Of a stretch of DNA of 64,000 bases, positions 1 to 13,385 are shown piece after piece. The position numbers were made by a program, and so were the translations under genes. The DNA lies in contig CM057000.1 of assembly GCA_029891345.1 (NCBI GenBank), forward strand, positions 134,567,663 to 134,631,662, written 5' to 3'. How positions within the stretch are numbered: the stretch's first letter is position 1; each line of letters starts with the position of its first letter. The notes under the pieces were generated by a model. The model made no database searches, was not told the origin of the DNA, and saw nothing but the letters and a program-made list of their open reading frames with translations. Source of the stretch: Dryococelus australis. Taxonomy: Eukaryota > Arthropoda > Insecta > Phasmatodea > Phasmatidae.

Positions 1-819
1 TGTTAAGGTCCTTTCATAAGATAAAACATTTATTGAATTCAATTACCTGAATCCAATTTATTGAACCCAAAAATCACTTTATGTGCCTTTCAATAAATTG
101 CATGTCTCCACATGAAAATTTATCACAATCTTTTCAACGGAAACAGTAAAAGAAATACCAAAAGTAAATGTTTAGAAGTATCTGCGACTTATGCACGACA
201 AGAAAATAATTGGCTAAACCGCAATACATTCTCCTCGTGTTATTTACAAATCGGGTTTAAAAAATACGCGTCCTTATTTTGTATCAACTTCATAATATAT
301 GCACACAACTCTATTATTATCAGATTACTTCCATTAATATTGTCAGAAAATCTGTGATCGAAGATTGATAAGTTTGATTCAAGAAAATTTCTAACATGTT
401 TAAAATGAAAATTTTGAAAGAAAACAAGTAATTCAAGAAATTGAAAGAGAAAATTGTCGTTATCGTGACATTTTATGACGTCATAGATCATATATTGAAT
501 TTAATTTAATAATAACTGAAGGTAATTTGAAAATATATATATATATATATTTAGTGTGAAAGTGCCTTTCTGCTATTTAAATGCACGTGTTTAGCATGTT
601 GATTTAAAAGTGTTTAGCATGGATTTTAGTAGCTGTGGGTATAAAACTAGTCGTGATGTTGTTTTAGGGAATACTTTTCGAGTTTTTGACAGTTAGATTA
701 GTATAAAGAGTCGAAATATAGTTTTCCGTAGCTACCGCCTACCTGATGTAAAGAATTCGTCTCATGAACTGTGTCACGTGGCTATAACAATATAAAATAT
801 TAACAGTTCTAGAATGTGA
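1..819. other. AT-rich non-coding DNA
   Basis: Short chance frames only, plus an (AT)8-9 tract at 533-550. Nothing recognised. Confidence 0.6.
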
Positions 820-965
820 GCTAGTGAAGAGATTGAGGTCTTGAGAGCCGATCAGGATGAAGCGAGGTGGGTATGCAGCAGCGCCTGAATGAAAGGGTAG
901 GGGGAAACGGGAGATCCCGAGAAAACCCGCCGACCAGCAGCATCGTCCAGCACTATTCTCCACAA
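820..965 (-). mobile_element. SINE1 copy, head missing
   Basis: 'gtgaagagattgaggtcttg' through 'gggaaacgggagatcccgag' matches the SINE1 body in reverse. The tRNA-like head is lost. Confidence 0.8.
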
Positions 966-3832
966 TATGTATTTGCGTCAAAATATAGAGCATACTTAAA
1001 TATAACATGCTATTTTCTACAGAAAAGTTATTATAGTCTCATTGTAAGACAATTCAAATATTGTTATTTTTCTTAAAAATCTCGTCTCCTCAGCTTTCCG
1101 TAACTTCTTGTGGTAATTGCTTGGTTGTCGAACGCAGACTTTGGAAAGGAAAAAGAAAGTATATAATACATTTATAAATAGAGTCGAAAGCACAAAATGT
1201 TTGTTGTGAATACTTAATTAATTTGTTGTCACAGCAGTTCTTCTATGTGCACTATTTTTTTTTGCAGTAGCTACAAAAACTTTACAAAATATTTTTCTGC
1301 GTGTAGTTAAAATCCATTGCAAACTTAGTTCGACAAACACGCAGCGTAAATCCTATTTTCCACCGTTTAAGGAAGCTAAAATCACGGTCATTTGCCAAAC
1401 ATTTATCCTCGTAAATACAATTCTTATGCCGAGGTACGAAATACATATTTACAGAAAGTAGTGACTGTGTCTTGTATAAACAAGTTGCTTCCAAGTTAAT
1501 ATCACGAGCTTCCTTTATGTGGCGCCTAGCTCAAGACAACTGCAAGGCGAAGCGCATAAGTGAAAATTTGTAAATAAATTCACTAGCGGCCCACCCCGGA
1601 TTCGCTCGGGTGTGATTTACAAATATTACGTTGTTTAGGTTTTAGCAAATATAGGCTATAAACTAAATGCTTAAGGTAACTAACATAGGATTAATACTGT
1701 GTTGTTCACAAAGTCTTCGTAAGTGAACCAATAAACGACACAAATAGTTACTGTGGGTCATCTTTACAAGATAAACATATGCTGTCACGGACTTTTTTGT
1801 AGACCTTTTAGAGATGTACAATTCTGTAGCACATTAATTTGGTGTATCTCTGATGTAAGAGCCCGAAAAGCGGCTTTTCCGACTTTATTAGAAAACGTCG
1901 ACATTTCTCTATTATTCTTTAATTAAATGATAATGTATTATATACTTTAACCTTCCTAGAGAAATTCTCTAAATGATGGTGAAAGCCGCATCAAAATATT
2001 ATGTATACTGTAGATATGTATCATTCATTCAGCATGGAAGGTATTTTCATTTTGCTGACTATGCGTGTTTGAACTATTTCGTGACACAACGTAGGCTTAC
2101 TCAATTAAGAGGTAACGATTTTTTTTTTAAATTTTCTACTGACAATAAAATCCTATTAAACAGTTTACATTATCTGTGCTAACTTATCATCGCCACTGAC
2201 ACCTGAAGTGCGAAATCATGAAGCTAAGTGGAGAGTGGAGTCGAGAGATGTGAGCGGTTCTTAACATCGAGTCTGGCCACTTTATCACCGCGGCCCCAAC
2301 TAGTAAAGTTAAAACTATAAAAGTTCAGTGGTGATGTCAGCATTGATATGTGAATATCAATGCGTTTTATAAATGCATTTATTTTTTTTGAATTTTTTTA
2401 TCATTAAAGCAGTAAAACAATTATTGCCGTAATATATCGTTGAAACATATCCAAAATTTTGAACATATGAAAGTAAAATACTTTTAGTAACAAAATCTAT
2501 TTCTGTATAATATTTTCAATTTTAATTTCCTTCCTTGAGCGTAGAGAATGACTTTCAAGTAACGCCAGATATTCCCGGCAAACAAAACATTATTTCCACT
2601 AGTGCATAGCAAATTTTTGGGCTCTTCAACGAAAATATGAACGTATTAATTATATATGATTTTATTCATTTTAGGCTGAGAAAATATTTACTTTTGGAAT
2701 ATTTTGTTAGCAGACAATGGAAACACTTCAAATGACACAAGCATGTAGCAACAAGTGTAATATGAGCAGGTGGCGAATTGATTCTGGCTAACGCTACTTC
2801 TGAGCAGTTCTGACGTTCTCATGTGGATTACAAATAACATATGCCAAAATGTCACGAAGTTCCGACTGTCCCTAGCCTATTTCAGATGTTTTACAACCTC
2901 AATAATGTTTGACATTTTCGTTGTTGATCTCAAATTGCCTGTTTTTCGCCTATCTCCACAAGTGACGCCAGACAGAATTCTTATCAATTTTATTTACGTT
3001 TCTCAATTTAAAGGTTTTTAACATACTGAAGACCAAGTTTAAAAGCATGTGTCAAATATGTCAGAAATATTGCCGTTGTAGTATAAAATCATGTTTATGT
3101 TAGTAGCTTACTACATTCCAGATTATCTGTTAAGATTGAAGATGTTTATACTGGATTAATGTTGTAGTTTTCACATTTAACTCCACCATGACTACAGTAG
3201 TTTTGAAAATAGATTCCAATTCCTCTGACAATTGTCCCGCCTGTGCGGAATACAGATGGCTCACTAGCAAAAGTTCTACCCACGTCACCGGAGCTAAACC
3301 TGACGTCATCGCGAGTAGGCTAGATGGAAATGTGCAAGCTACGACGTACATATGATTTTGAGCTAAAGGAACACTTATGATATTAACACATAAATAAGGC
3401 TGTGCGTGAATATGTACATAATTTCATGTAAAAACTGAATACCATATCTGCGATACTGTTGCCGACAAATTACAGAAAGCGCAATTTTTAAATCAAAGAC
3501 AAAAATTTTTTTTTTCAAATTGTTTTTTGCATGCTCATTCGAATAAAAGCTTGCCGTTGTGTGTCAAGAGTGTCACTGGACAGCTCAAGTGCTCTTAGAT
3601 GTTGGGCACATGATGGACGGACATAAATTTTAAACGTGCTTATCCCTGAAAGATCTTTACAAACGAAGTATTTGAAAATATACTCCTTCGTGCTTGCAAA
3701 AAAAAAAAAAGAACGACAGAGAGTGGCACAGATATAGGCAGAGAGAAAGAGAGGTAAAGATATAGGCAGAGGGAGATAGAAAGCGACAAGGAAAGAGGCA
3801 CAGAGAGAGAACTGGAGAGAGACAGAGAGTGT
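966..3832. other. AT-rich non-coding DNA
   Basis: No frame above 75 codons and no family motif. A purine-rich GAGA-like stretch begins at about 3,715. Nothing else recognised. Confidence 0.6.
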
Positions 3833-4080
3833 TGAGAGGTTTTTCGGCGGCGCTTAACAGCGAGATCTTAAGCGCTGACGAGGATGAAATGAGATGGGGA
3901 TGGAGCCGCGGTGTAATGCAAGAGCGTGGGAGACGGGAGCTGCCCGAGAAAACAACGTGCCGACTAACAGCAACGTCCGCCACGTTTTCCCACATGCGAA
4001 AACTGTGGGCGAACCCCGCCGAGAATCGATGCCGGCTCGCCTTGGTTGCACGCGAGTAGTCTTGACTACTATACAACACG
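3833..4080 (-). mobile_element. SINE1 copy with tRNA-like head
   Basis: Body words 'cggcgcttaacagcgagatc' and 'gagacgggagctgcccgaga' identify it. In minus orientation a box-B-like 'GGCATCGATTCTC' and a degraded box A mark the RNA polymerase III head near 4,030-4,080. A purine-rich stretch (3,715-3,830) borders its 3' end. Confidence 0.78.
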
Positions 4081-5047
4081 ACGGCCCCCGAGGTCTTGCA
4101 AGACAGTCGGCAGCATTTTCGGACGTACTCGTCAGATACAAGCGAGCACGGCACGAGTCCTGTCAACTTCAATTCTCATTAAATCCCAAGTCTTTCCTAC
4201 CTACGTTAATCCAAGGAAGTTTCTGAATTCTCAAAAATTGCATACTTGTGCGTACTTGTTGCCGGAAGTGACATCACCATGTGTATACTAGCGCTGTTCA
4301 AATTTCCAGTATAGTACACACAGGAAGCATACTTGGTAAGTATTTGAAATTGTATACTTGCTGGGCAGACTTGCATACTTACGACAGTCTCCAATTTTTT
4401 TAAGGACGGATAACGTAGTGATTTATAATGCCATTCTGTTTAATTAAACAGTTGTAGTTTACCTAGTCCTGTGAATACATGTGCATAGAAGTATGGATAA
4501 CATTCTGAGCATTTTATAGACGTGTGCAGCATATACCCGACGTGTTTGCACACAAATAATAATAAAATTGCATTCCGCATTTCCAATTTAATACAAACCT
4601 CGTGGTTATTTGTTTATTTTTTCAAAAACCATAAAAGATGTAATGCTTTCTTAATACCATACATCAAATGCGCGACCAGTCTAACATGACGAGGCGATTA
4701 CTTGTCCGGATAGTTTCAACAAGCACACGACCAGTACGCATCACTGCTAATACTCAAATGTATATACTTATCAAGTATACACTGTGAAATCAGAAACGTC
4801 CTAAGTAGTAAGTATGCGCCACATGTAGGTACGGGTCCTAAGTGCGTCTCAAGGCTCATCCACGCACGTCTACGAGGAAGGGAATTCATGCAAGGAGAGC
4901 TTGCGCAGCCATGGCCGTAATTGGGGGCCACGACAACCTATTTACCTGTGCCTATTGATATAAAACTAGAAGGTTGAGAAGAAAAACCGGTTGAGGCGCC
5001 GTAAAAATCCTCTCAGCAGCAAAGAGATTCAAGACATATATAATGCA
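4081..5047. other. Non-coding, with scattered 'gcatacttg/caagtatac' words
   Basis: Words of the type 'gcatacttg' and 'aagtatac' recur at 4,236-4,380 and 4,765-4,815 in both orientations. This may be a worn palindromic element; limits are unclear. Confidence 0.4.
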
Positions 5048-5520
5048 TTAAGGGGACTATGTACAAAAACGTTATCTGTGAAATCGTTGTTTTCGCGTAA
5101 ATGCTTATCTCGGCAAATTAAAGTTCTGGAAATACGAAGTTTTGCCGTAAAGGATAACAAACTATTGTTTATGTCCCCATATTTTTACTTTTATAATTTT
5201 AACTGTTGGCCTATTAATGGAGAAAAAGAATTTAGTGAAAGTGAAATATAGCATTTTTAAAGCTTGCCCATTCAGTTTCTTTAAGTTTAAGCGGCAAGAG
5301 GAAAATAAAACGATACAGGCGTAGTTCAATCTGTGGTCATTCATCGCGTCTAATAACACCCCACTGTTACAGATCTAATTTGCACAGTACAGCGTTACGA
5401 CGGAAACACTGCACGCCTTGCACGTAGAAGCGATGAGGCACTAGGTGTGTGTGCGTTAGTGTCGCCCGTATCGCTCCCTCGCTTCTTGACCTTGGACGCG
5501 CAGCTACACAGTCCCCTTAA
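5048..5520 (+). mobile_element. TTAA-flanked palindromic element D, copy 1
   Basis: The sequence begins TTAAGGGGACT and ends AGTCCCCTTAA. The interior shares 'gtgtcgcccgtatcgctccc', 'cttgaccttggacgcgc' and 'cttatctcggcaa'-type words with copy 2. No coding frame. The TTAA at each end suggests a piggyBac-like target preference, inferred only. Confidence 0.82.
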
Positions 5521-6737
5521 TGGCTCCGCCTAGCTGGCATTTTGAACTGCGTTGCAGGGTGTTTGAAGTGCACGATTTACCACGAAGATATTAAAAGTGC
5601 GTCCAATACGCTGTTCTACGAAAAGAAAACTCACTTCAGGCGCGCTTTCAAGACGTCTTGCGCACACATGCCATTCCAGAGCGCTCCAACAAGACTTTAA
5701 ACACGGCTTTCCCACAGCGCGGTATCTCAACCCCTAATTGAACACTTGCTTCATTCACTCGACGAATGAAATATGTGAGTGGTGCTGTAGGGCCATTTGT
5801 ATGAACCAATCACAAACAGCAGCTGCAGAAACGTCCACAAATCACACTTCGCACTTGGAAAGAAACGGACTGCGTTGGGTAATGATCCCAACTATGATCC
5901 TTCGAGTGCAACACTTCCAGTGTAGTGAACACAGGGACTGAAAAAGTTAAAATATTCGTCACATAATACAAAAAAATACTCGAAATGATAGGGTCGGCCG
6001 TTTCAAGTCCCGCAGCTACACGGAGCACGGCGAGAACACTGTAAGCCTGTTCAGAGCCTTGCACTTAGTGGCGATGCCCCGCTTGATGCCCGTGGCAATG
6101 TAGCCCTTATAATTTCCGCACTTCTCGGCTTCAAACACGGGAAATAGCTCTAGAGGGTCGGGAGGAGAATAAACAGCAATGCAACGGGAAAAAATAAGTT
6201 TTGGAACCATTCTCTTTATTAGCGGAGGGTGAAAAACAGAACCTCACCGGCTAAATGTTTTAATAGAAAGCAGCGGCCGAGGGCGTAGGGTGCATTATGG
6301 AGCTGCGAACAAACCGTAAGGGATGGTATCGGGTTTTTGGAGGGCTGCAGCTAATTCCCAGCAGAGGCGGAGTGTGGTCAGTAAGGGGAGGGGGGTGTGG
6401 GAGGAGGTTGGATTGCGGCGTAGCCTGGCCAGGGTCCGTTATCTTGACTGGGAGTGACGAGGGTCCGGTGTAGGGGATGGGCGTTGGAGGGCGCGACTGG
6501 GTAACAAACTGCCTCCTGACTCCTGTTTCGCACAGCTCATTGGGGACGACCCGAAAATGGCCCGGCCAACGTCGCGGCAGACCCCACACAGCATGTCGGC
6601 TACGGATAAAAGACGGGAGAGTACGTAAGCCCTTCGAAAACGAATTATCTCTGACTCTCTCTCTATCTCACTCTCTCTCCCCCCTAGAGATTGGGGAAAA
6701 AATTACTGAGAAGAAGCAATTTATGAGGAGCGGCTGT
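5521..6737. other. Non-coding, GC-rich from 6,250 to 6,620
   Basis: The first half is unremarkable. The G-rich block at 6,250-6,620 has no recognised frame; a CT-rich stretch is at 6,650-6,690. Confidence 0.5.
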
Positions 6738-6930
6738 GTATTGTATTGTATTGTATAGTGCTTATTAATGCCCCCGCTGTTATGCTTGAAGGCTTATCAG
6801 GGGGCAGCTTACAAACTAACTTATGACCTAACTTAAACCAACAACCCATGTCTTACTTGGGATTCGAACCCAGAACCTCCCCCCACTCTAGACCGGCGGG
6901 GCACCAACCAACTGCGTGACGGGAGTTCGG
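6738..6930 (-). mobile_element. SINE2, tRNA-derived, with pentanucleotide tail
   Basis: In minus orientation a tRNA-like head has 'CACGCAGTTGGTTGGTGCCC' (box A region) and 'GGTTCTGGGTTCGAATCCC' (box B). A body of about 110 bp follows, then a tail of ATACA repeats (plus strand 'ttgtattgtattgta', 6,738-6,756). Different family from SINE1. The long insertion-free body and the tail argue against a functional tRNA gene. Confidence 0.82.
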
Positions 6931-8337
6931 CTAAGTGCAGATAAACACAGATGACGGTGTAAAAGGCTGGAGAAAGGAGGGAATTATAATTTAATAATAA
7001 TAATAAAATGTTTTTATTTTTTGCGTCGAAGTTAAGGTATTATCACCTTTTCTTACACTTAACCACTTTGCATAATAAAACACAAACCTTATTTTTTTTT
7101 TAAAGAAAAAGAGATAAAACAATGACACAAAACTTAACGTCTACTATAAATTTAGAAAGAGACTTACGTGGAATATATAAAAGCAACTTACATAAAATAA
7201 AACAAACCTTAATTGTGAACTTACAAGATTAACACTTACATGCATACACAAAACCATATACACACCTGACATATATCCATATACATATAATTGTACTATT
7301 TATAAAATTAAACTACAAGATAACATTAACTAGCAAAAGTTCTAAAACTGAAATTTATTTGAAGGATTACTGAAAGACAGAAAATCACAGCATACAACTA
7401 ACTAAACACGGGAAAAAGACAGAAAAAAATTAATTAATATAATACATTAAAAATTATAATATAAGGCGTCTAAAATTATCAGCTACCTAGAAATATACAT
7501 TAATACGTCTACTCGCACACGCTCATTCACACATCTACATACATTAACTACAAATGTAATTAATTAAACAGTAACATAAGCATCAGAAACATCACTAGTC
7601 GCACGGAGCAGAAAGCAAATAAGTTACAGGTATTATAAAAGAGGAACCTCCACAATAAATATTTTGTTTGCTTATATCAAACCCACATTTAAACTTCATT
7701 TAAATATTCATAGGGCGAGCAGGCTGTTATCGCAGAATTTTTTGAATTTAGGACAAAGTACACGAGTCGGCTGTATAAGACCCTACTACAGTGATATCGG
7801 GATGACCTGAATACGGATGTTCCGATGTTCTTTTATCAGCAGCAGATATCAGGAGGCGGGAGATGTCACGCAACAGTTGATTGTCTGCTTTGATATCGGG
7901 CACTGCTGCGGACACGTGCCGATACCAGTGAACCTGTATATTGCCGGGAACAGAAAAATTCCAGAACCTCTGGGATAAATTTTTATCTGCTAAGAGGGAG
8001 AGTGTGAGTGAAAGTAATGAAAGAAACTGGGTGTGGTTTTTTTCTGTCACATCCATCGACTGCTCGGTAGATGGAAATCTACACCTTATAATGTGTCGTC
8101 GTGAAATTGAACTTGTGGTATGTAAATGTAATAAATACACTGTTTGTTGGAGCGCTCCGCTTATGCATAGATCATCTGAGGATTATCGTTTACTACATTT
8201 ATTACTATTTGAATTCAATACCACGAAGTCTGTTATAGAACGACCATGATCTTAGTCTGAGTAAAACTTTTAAACTATAACTTGTGAAGTAACTTGTAGC
8301 TTACTTTCGTACATAATATGTGTAGGTTTTCCGCTTA
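6931..8337. other. A-rich non-coding DNA
   Basis: 7,000-7,680 is strongly A-rich. A frame of 130 codons on the minus strand (8,140-7,748) has no recognised motif, and I do not call it. Confidence 0.5.
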
Positions 8338-8960
8338 TACAGAATGTCTCAGAAGTGATGGTAGAATGTAGGGACGAGACGTACAAATGAAGATGAACAA
8401 AAAAGCTCCAGGAAACATGGATCCGTAAATGAACCGTTTACGAGATACTGTTTGTTGTGTGCTGATTGGGGCCCGTTGCATACTGAGTACGAATGCCAAA
8501 AAAAAAATAAAACAAACAGTGTCATTTTGATTGTGACTGAACATACACAGAAGCAAGAGTTTTGGCTGAACAAGAGTGACGTAAATGTATACACAAGGTA
8601 CAGTAAAGTATACACAAGGTACAGTAACGTATACACAAGGTACAGTACAGTATGAACATGTTATCTGAAGACGTTTACAGTAGGTGTTCAAACTGCCGAC
8701 CATGCTCTGGAATGCATCTGTCTAATCGTCTCTGCAAAGACCCACGAATGCGCACGAGCAATTCTGGGTCATTATCTGTTTGCTGGGAAGCCTGTACAAT
8801 CGATGATGCAGTTTTTCAGGTGTGGCAATGTCTGCTGTATTGTGAACTAATAGCATCACTTCTGAAACAACCTGCACACAACGTATCCTCGCAGGCGTCT
8901 CATAAAGTTTGGGAAGTGGTTCCACGCGAAAATTTAGTTGGAAATATAATTTGATGAGCT
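8338..8960 (-). pseudogene. Mariner-type transposase, C-terminal fragment with element end
   Basis: In minus reading, 8,900-8,660 gives RGSLQRRLDRCIPEHG and then RQFEHLL followed by a stop, with one earlier stop and frame change. 'R.S...R...CI..GG.FEHLL' is a hallmark C-terminus of a widespread insect Tc1/mariner-type DDE transposase family. The 3' side runs through a 21-bp triplication to a possible element tip 'cagaatgtctcagaagtgat' at 8,340. The catalytic core is absent. Confidence 0.65.
8587..8649. repeat. 21-bp unit repeated three times
   Basis: 'gtatacacaaggtacagtaa' plus one variable base recurs three times in tandem, inside the mariner fragment's 3' flank. Confidence 0.95.
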
Positions 8961-10429
8961 GCAAAACATAATCAATCAAAACTGACAGTAAATTCAAGAT
9001 CTTTTATCACCATCGTGCATTGGACGTAGTAAACATTATATCAGTAATATTGAAATTAGTATCCTGAATGTGGTAATTCTCAAAATTCTTTCCCTAATTT
9101 TCATGCAGTAAAATGTAACTTAGTTTAGGATTTAACTGAGTTTTGTAGTCAGTGGACAATAATTATAGCTCCCTGTGAAAGGCAAGGCTCCCCATTCCTA
9201 TCGATTATGAAAATTAAAATTTTAAAATGAAAACAAACTAAAACACATAAAGTTGCTGCTACGTGACTATTTTACATCCAATTTTTCATATTTTTATTTT
9301 TATCGTATCTGTGTACAGAGAACATGTCATATTAATATTGACAATAAGTCAATATCGAATGGAAATGAAGAGTCATGCAGAATGAATTTCGATTACCTAA
9401 AAGTAATGAAAACGTTTCTTTGCGCTCCTGCAGGATAATAACGAGCTTGGATGATCATACGTGTACATGACGAAATATTTTAAGTGGGATAGCAATAAAA
9501 AAATATTATTTTTATTACCAATATTCACAATGTTTTATAATCCATCCTATAATGTAAAGTGGGGGAACAGAAATGCCAATAGCATGGACCATTGAATATG
9601 AAAACCTTGTATTATGAAACCTACGGGTTGGGGGGGGGGGGGTTGGGATTCAATTTTCAATCCCAGTAAAGCGTTAAATATGTTAATAACAATCGAACAC
9701 CCACGCACTTTTATTGTATGTCTTTAATGAAATAATACCGAGCATTTTCATCTGCAAAGTATATACTAACTCATATAACAGGATTAAAGAAACGATGGAC
9801 AGTATGTTAAACGAAACTGCTTCCGGGCACAAACAGAAAATATTCAGACCCCATTATTTCATACGTTCATCAAGAATCACATACAGAACAGTTCCTTATA
9901 TGTTGCGGGCGCCTTCAATGTTAGTTAACATTCTTCAAAATTATCAACAAATGTATAAAAAATTCCCAGCTATATTGTAAATATAACTGAATACAGGTTT
10001 CGGAAAACATGTAACTGTTTACAATATTACCTACGAAAATTAAATAAAACATTCAATTGATCTCGTCCGTAGCCAATGATGGCACAGGAAATCAAAGTAC
10101 TTCTTTGAGCGTGTTCTTATCTGCATAACGTCACAGATTTTATGCTACAAGTTGTGTCACTTTCAAAATTAGATAAGGACCTCGATCACACCGCGTCCAC
10201 TAAATGTCCTTGCCCTATATACAACAAACGAATGAACGTACCAATTTAACCAATAAATCTCGCGCTCGTCGAGATTTCGTACAGATAAGAGCAGTTTAGA
10301 TGTGGATAATAGTGAAGACGGGATAGGGGCGTTGTAGTCGTATGTTAGCGACTCTGAGTGTACGATGTACACAGTGGGAGCAACTCGTCGTCCACAATAA
10401 CAAGGTGACTGCCCTCACTGCAAAGTGAC
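8961..10429. other. AT-rich non-coding DNA with a G-run
   Basis: A run of about 14 G is at 9,630-9,643, a potential quadruplex. Nothing else recognised. Confidence 0.6.
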
Positions 10430-10668
10430 GCGAAGAGATTTGGGCGGCTCTTAACAGCGAGGTCTTGAGAGCCGATGAGGCGGATTGAGGTGAGTTTGGA
10501 GCGGCGCTGGAATGAGAGGGCGGGGAAACGGGAGATCCCCGAGAAAACCGTCAGGCCTCGTCAGGTACGATTGCCACTTGCGAAAATCCGGTGAACCGGG
10601 CCGGGGATTGAACCCGGTTCGCCGTGGTGGGAGGCGAGCAGTCTAACCGCTCAACCACCCAGGCACCA
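10430..10668 (-). mobile_element. SINE1 copy, full length
   Basis: The head (minus strand, from 10,668) reads GGTGCCTGGGTGGTTGAGCG, with box A 'TGGTTGAGCGGTTAG' and box B 'GGTTCAATCCC', both tRNA-like. The body 'gggcggctcttaacagcgag' ends at 'gaagagattt'. Best reference copy in the window. Confidence 0.9.
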
Positions 10669-10689
10669 CAAACGAACAACAAAGTTATA

Positions 10690-11084
10690 AATATTCTCGG
10701 CAAAGTGAACACTTTTGAAGTCAACCTTGAAAACTGTCATTGCCCCTGTCTGCATAAATTTTAACACACACACTGGCTAGCATGCGCGCAGTAAAGTTGG
10801 TGACATGTCATAACTTTGATTAAAAGTGTTAGGTAAGTATTTCTGACCACCGAAATGATTAATTTTGCTTTCTCTTTTTAATGTACACGAGTGTGAGAAA
10901 TATCAAATTTAAAAAATATTTGCTTTTCTAACACACTTACAGTTTCAATTAACCGACGCGTGAATATGGTGATCAGGCCCATGGCAATGATAACTTTACA
11001 ACTTATTAAAGTACACACAAAGCGCATACAAGTAGATATTAAGAAGGGCTTTCAAAAGTGCTCAGTTTACCGTGAACAGCCTAT
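10690..11084 (-). mobile_element. MITE A copy (TIR foldback element)
   Basis: The inverted ends read 'ctcggcaaagtgaacacttt' and 'aaagtgctcagtttaccgtg'. The interior matches the family: 'ttaaccgacgcgtgaatatg', 'acaagtagatattaag'. No coding capacity; the 65-codon frame inside is chance. Confidence 0.85.
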
Positions 11085-12832
11085 ACTTTTGGTTCAGAAG
11101 CACTCGTCAGCAAAACTTGATACGCAGTTTTCAAAAACCTGCAAATATCTCTGCTAGTTAATGAGCTCATAGGGTTGCAAATATTAAACAGTGATATTCA
11201 TAAAGACGGTCTTGCAATATGCGAATTTCTGAAACATAAAATAAAGAACTGAATTTGAAATGCTAAATATATTTTGATGGAAGTTTTTTACTCTCTATAT
11301 AGGCCTATAACTATATACTACAGTTACACTTAGTTATATTTTACGAGGTTATCGCTGTTCACTACCATCCGTCATTTTACAAAGCCAAATCAGTGTAAAC
11401 TTGTGTGAATCAGACATTACTTTAATATCAAAATAACACGAAATATTTTGTTCTTCCTGTAATTTTTAGTGTAATACAACGCTTGGTTGCGGCAACATTA
11501 CTTTGAGACTTATTAACATTAACACACAAACAGCATATTCGCAGTAGAGTAATATTAAACTTTGTAAATGGTTAACATTATTAACTTCGCCACAACATTA
11601 TTAATTTTACTACACATATGCGTTTAAATAAATGCCTCAAAAGGATTTTTTTTTTGTTGCAGCAATATTAGACCTTTTTCTATGTGGAATTTCGTGCAGT
11701 TTCATAAGATAACGTTATCAGAAAACATTCTACCAGCACCTGTCATGTTTTTTATGTTTTTTTTTTTCGCTATAGTAATCTATTTGGAGCCAATACATAA
11801 AATGTGATGCTTTGATTAAGTATAAATCAAATTCTGTACGCTGAGTGCATCGCTACACAAGCGTACCATGCAGCGGTGGGATGGAAAGGTGAGGAAATAA
11901 TAGCAACCATTTAGTGTCCTTTGGTTTATGAAGAGGAATATTATCAAAGGTTGACTTCCACACCGACGTGCTCTTCGACTTAAGTAGGCCTATAGAATCA
12001 TGAGCGATAACTACGAAGCTCTTACGGAGCTCCGCAGAACTAGAGAACGAAGTTATATTCTATCCAACTGACAACTCAATTTCTTTCCTCTCTATTCCCC
12101 TCTCCCTCTCTCCTCACACTCTGCTGAGTTGGGGCAGTCCTCGTATAGAGTAGCTGAGAATCGCCTTCGGAAGTTGTTAAATGTTACATCAGCGGTCCGC
12201 TCAAACTTTCCGTTCTAAGCCCATGAAAGTGAAGAAGAGAGCATGATTTATGAACTCTACAAACAAACAAACCACACTGCAGCAAGTTTGAGCTAACCTT
12301 AGCTGTTGCAATCGTGAGGTAAGTTTGCTAAATGCGATATCGAACACATAGCCCCAGGAATAGCTGCGCCAGTTTACTCTATCACGAAGTTGTTACCTGG
12401 ACATTCTTGGAGTTGGCGACCGCTAGTAGCCATCCAAGCGTATCCATTGCAACTTAAGAGGCCCGTTCTCTGTACTCCAAGTCAATAAAATCCGTGACTT
12501 GGGGCTTACGTGGTAGAGAGAAAGGGCTAAGTTTTACGTGTTAAGTCTGCTCAAGAACCAATTGGGGTTTTTTATTTTTTTTATTTTTTTAAGTTTAGAG
12601 GGAATTTCATAGATAATTGACATACATCGACCACTTTATGACAACTCCAAATTATTTTTGAAATATCGTTTTTGGCAATTTTTTTTCTCGTTATTATGAA
12701 GATTTTAATTTAAAATATTTGTTAGTGCAGATTTCAAAATTTTACTGGTACACAAAGTTTGGTTTCACCTACAACATTTTTTGATAATGGAAGAAAACAA
12801 CGTTCCAAAAAAATGATAGTGCACTTGCGGTA
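11085..12832. other. AT-rich non-coding DNA
   Basis: No recognised element. T-rich runs are at 11,645, 11,757 and 12,565. Confidence 0.6.
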
Positions 12833-13385
12833 AGAGTGAAACCCTAGGGTATCATCACCAGCACCCCACGAGTGAAACCCTAGGATATCATCACCATCTC
12901 CCCACGAGTGAAACCCTAGGGTATCATCACCAGCACCCCACGAGTGAAACCCTAGGATATCATCACCATCTCCCCACGAGTGAAACCCTAGGGTATCATC
13001 ACCAGCACCCCACGAGTGAAACCCTAGGGTATCATCACCATCTCCCCACGAGTGAAACCCTAGGGTATCATCACCAGCACCCCACGAGTGAAACCCTAGG
13101 GTATCATCACCAGCATCCCACGAGTGAAACCCTATGATATCATCACCATCATCACCCCACGAGTGAAACCCTAGGATATCATCACCAGCACCCCACGAGT
13201 GAAACCCTAGGATATCATCACCATCTCCCCACGAGTGAAACCCTAGGGTATCATCACCAGCACCCCACGAGTGAAACCCTAGGATATCATCACCATCACC
13301 CCACGAGTGAAACCCTAGGGTATCATCACCAGCACCCCACGAGTGAAACCCTAGGATATCATCACCAGCACCCCACGAGTGAAAA
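12833..13385. repeat. 36-bp minisatellite, about 15 units
   Basis: The unit 'gagtgaaaccctagggtatc' plus 'atcaccagcaccccac' repeats head to tail, alternating in part with a 'ccatctccccac' variant to give a 72-bp dimer. One unit near 13,150 has 3 extra bases. On the minus strand it keeps a 224-codon frame open (13,408-12,734) with the 12-residue repeat LGFHSWGAGDDT/LGFHSWGDGDDI. All length changes are multiples of three. I cannot show that it is translated. Confidence 0.95.

Noticed and set aside
3657-4226. Overlapping frames of 95-171 codons on both strands
   Set aside because: They run through the GC-rich SINE1 copy and the adjoining purine tract; no protein family was recognised.
6850-6930. 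tRNA gene
   Set aside because: Same reasoning: box B is good, but a long body and pentamer tail follow, so it is a SINE.
7748-8140. 130-codon minus-strand frame
   Set aside because: No motif, no codon-level signal that I can judge, and composition like the surrounding non-coding DNA.
10600-10668. tRNA gene
   Set aside because: Boxes A and B are tRNA-like, but the sequence continues into the repeated SINE1 body and has no complete cloverleaf with paired acceptor stem.
12833-13385. CRISPR-like regularly spaced repeats
   Set aside because: Units abut with no unique spacers and the setting is eukaryotic, so it is a minisatellite.
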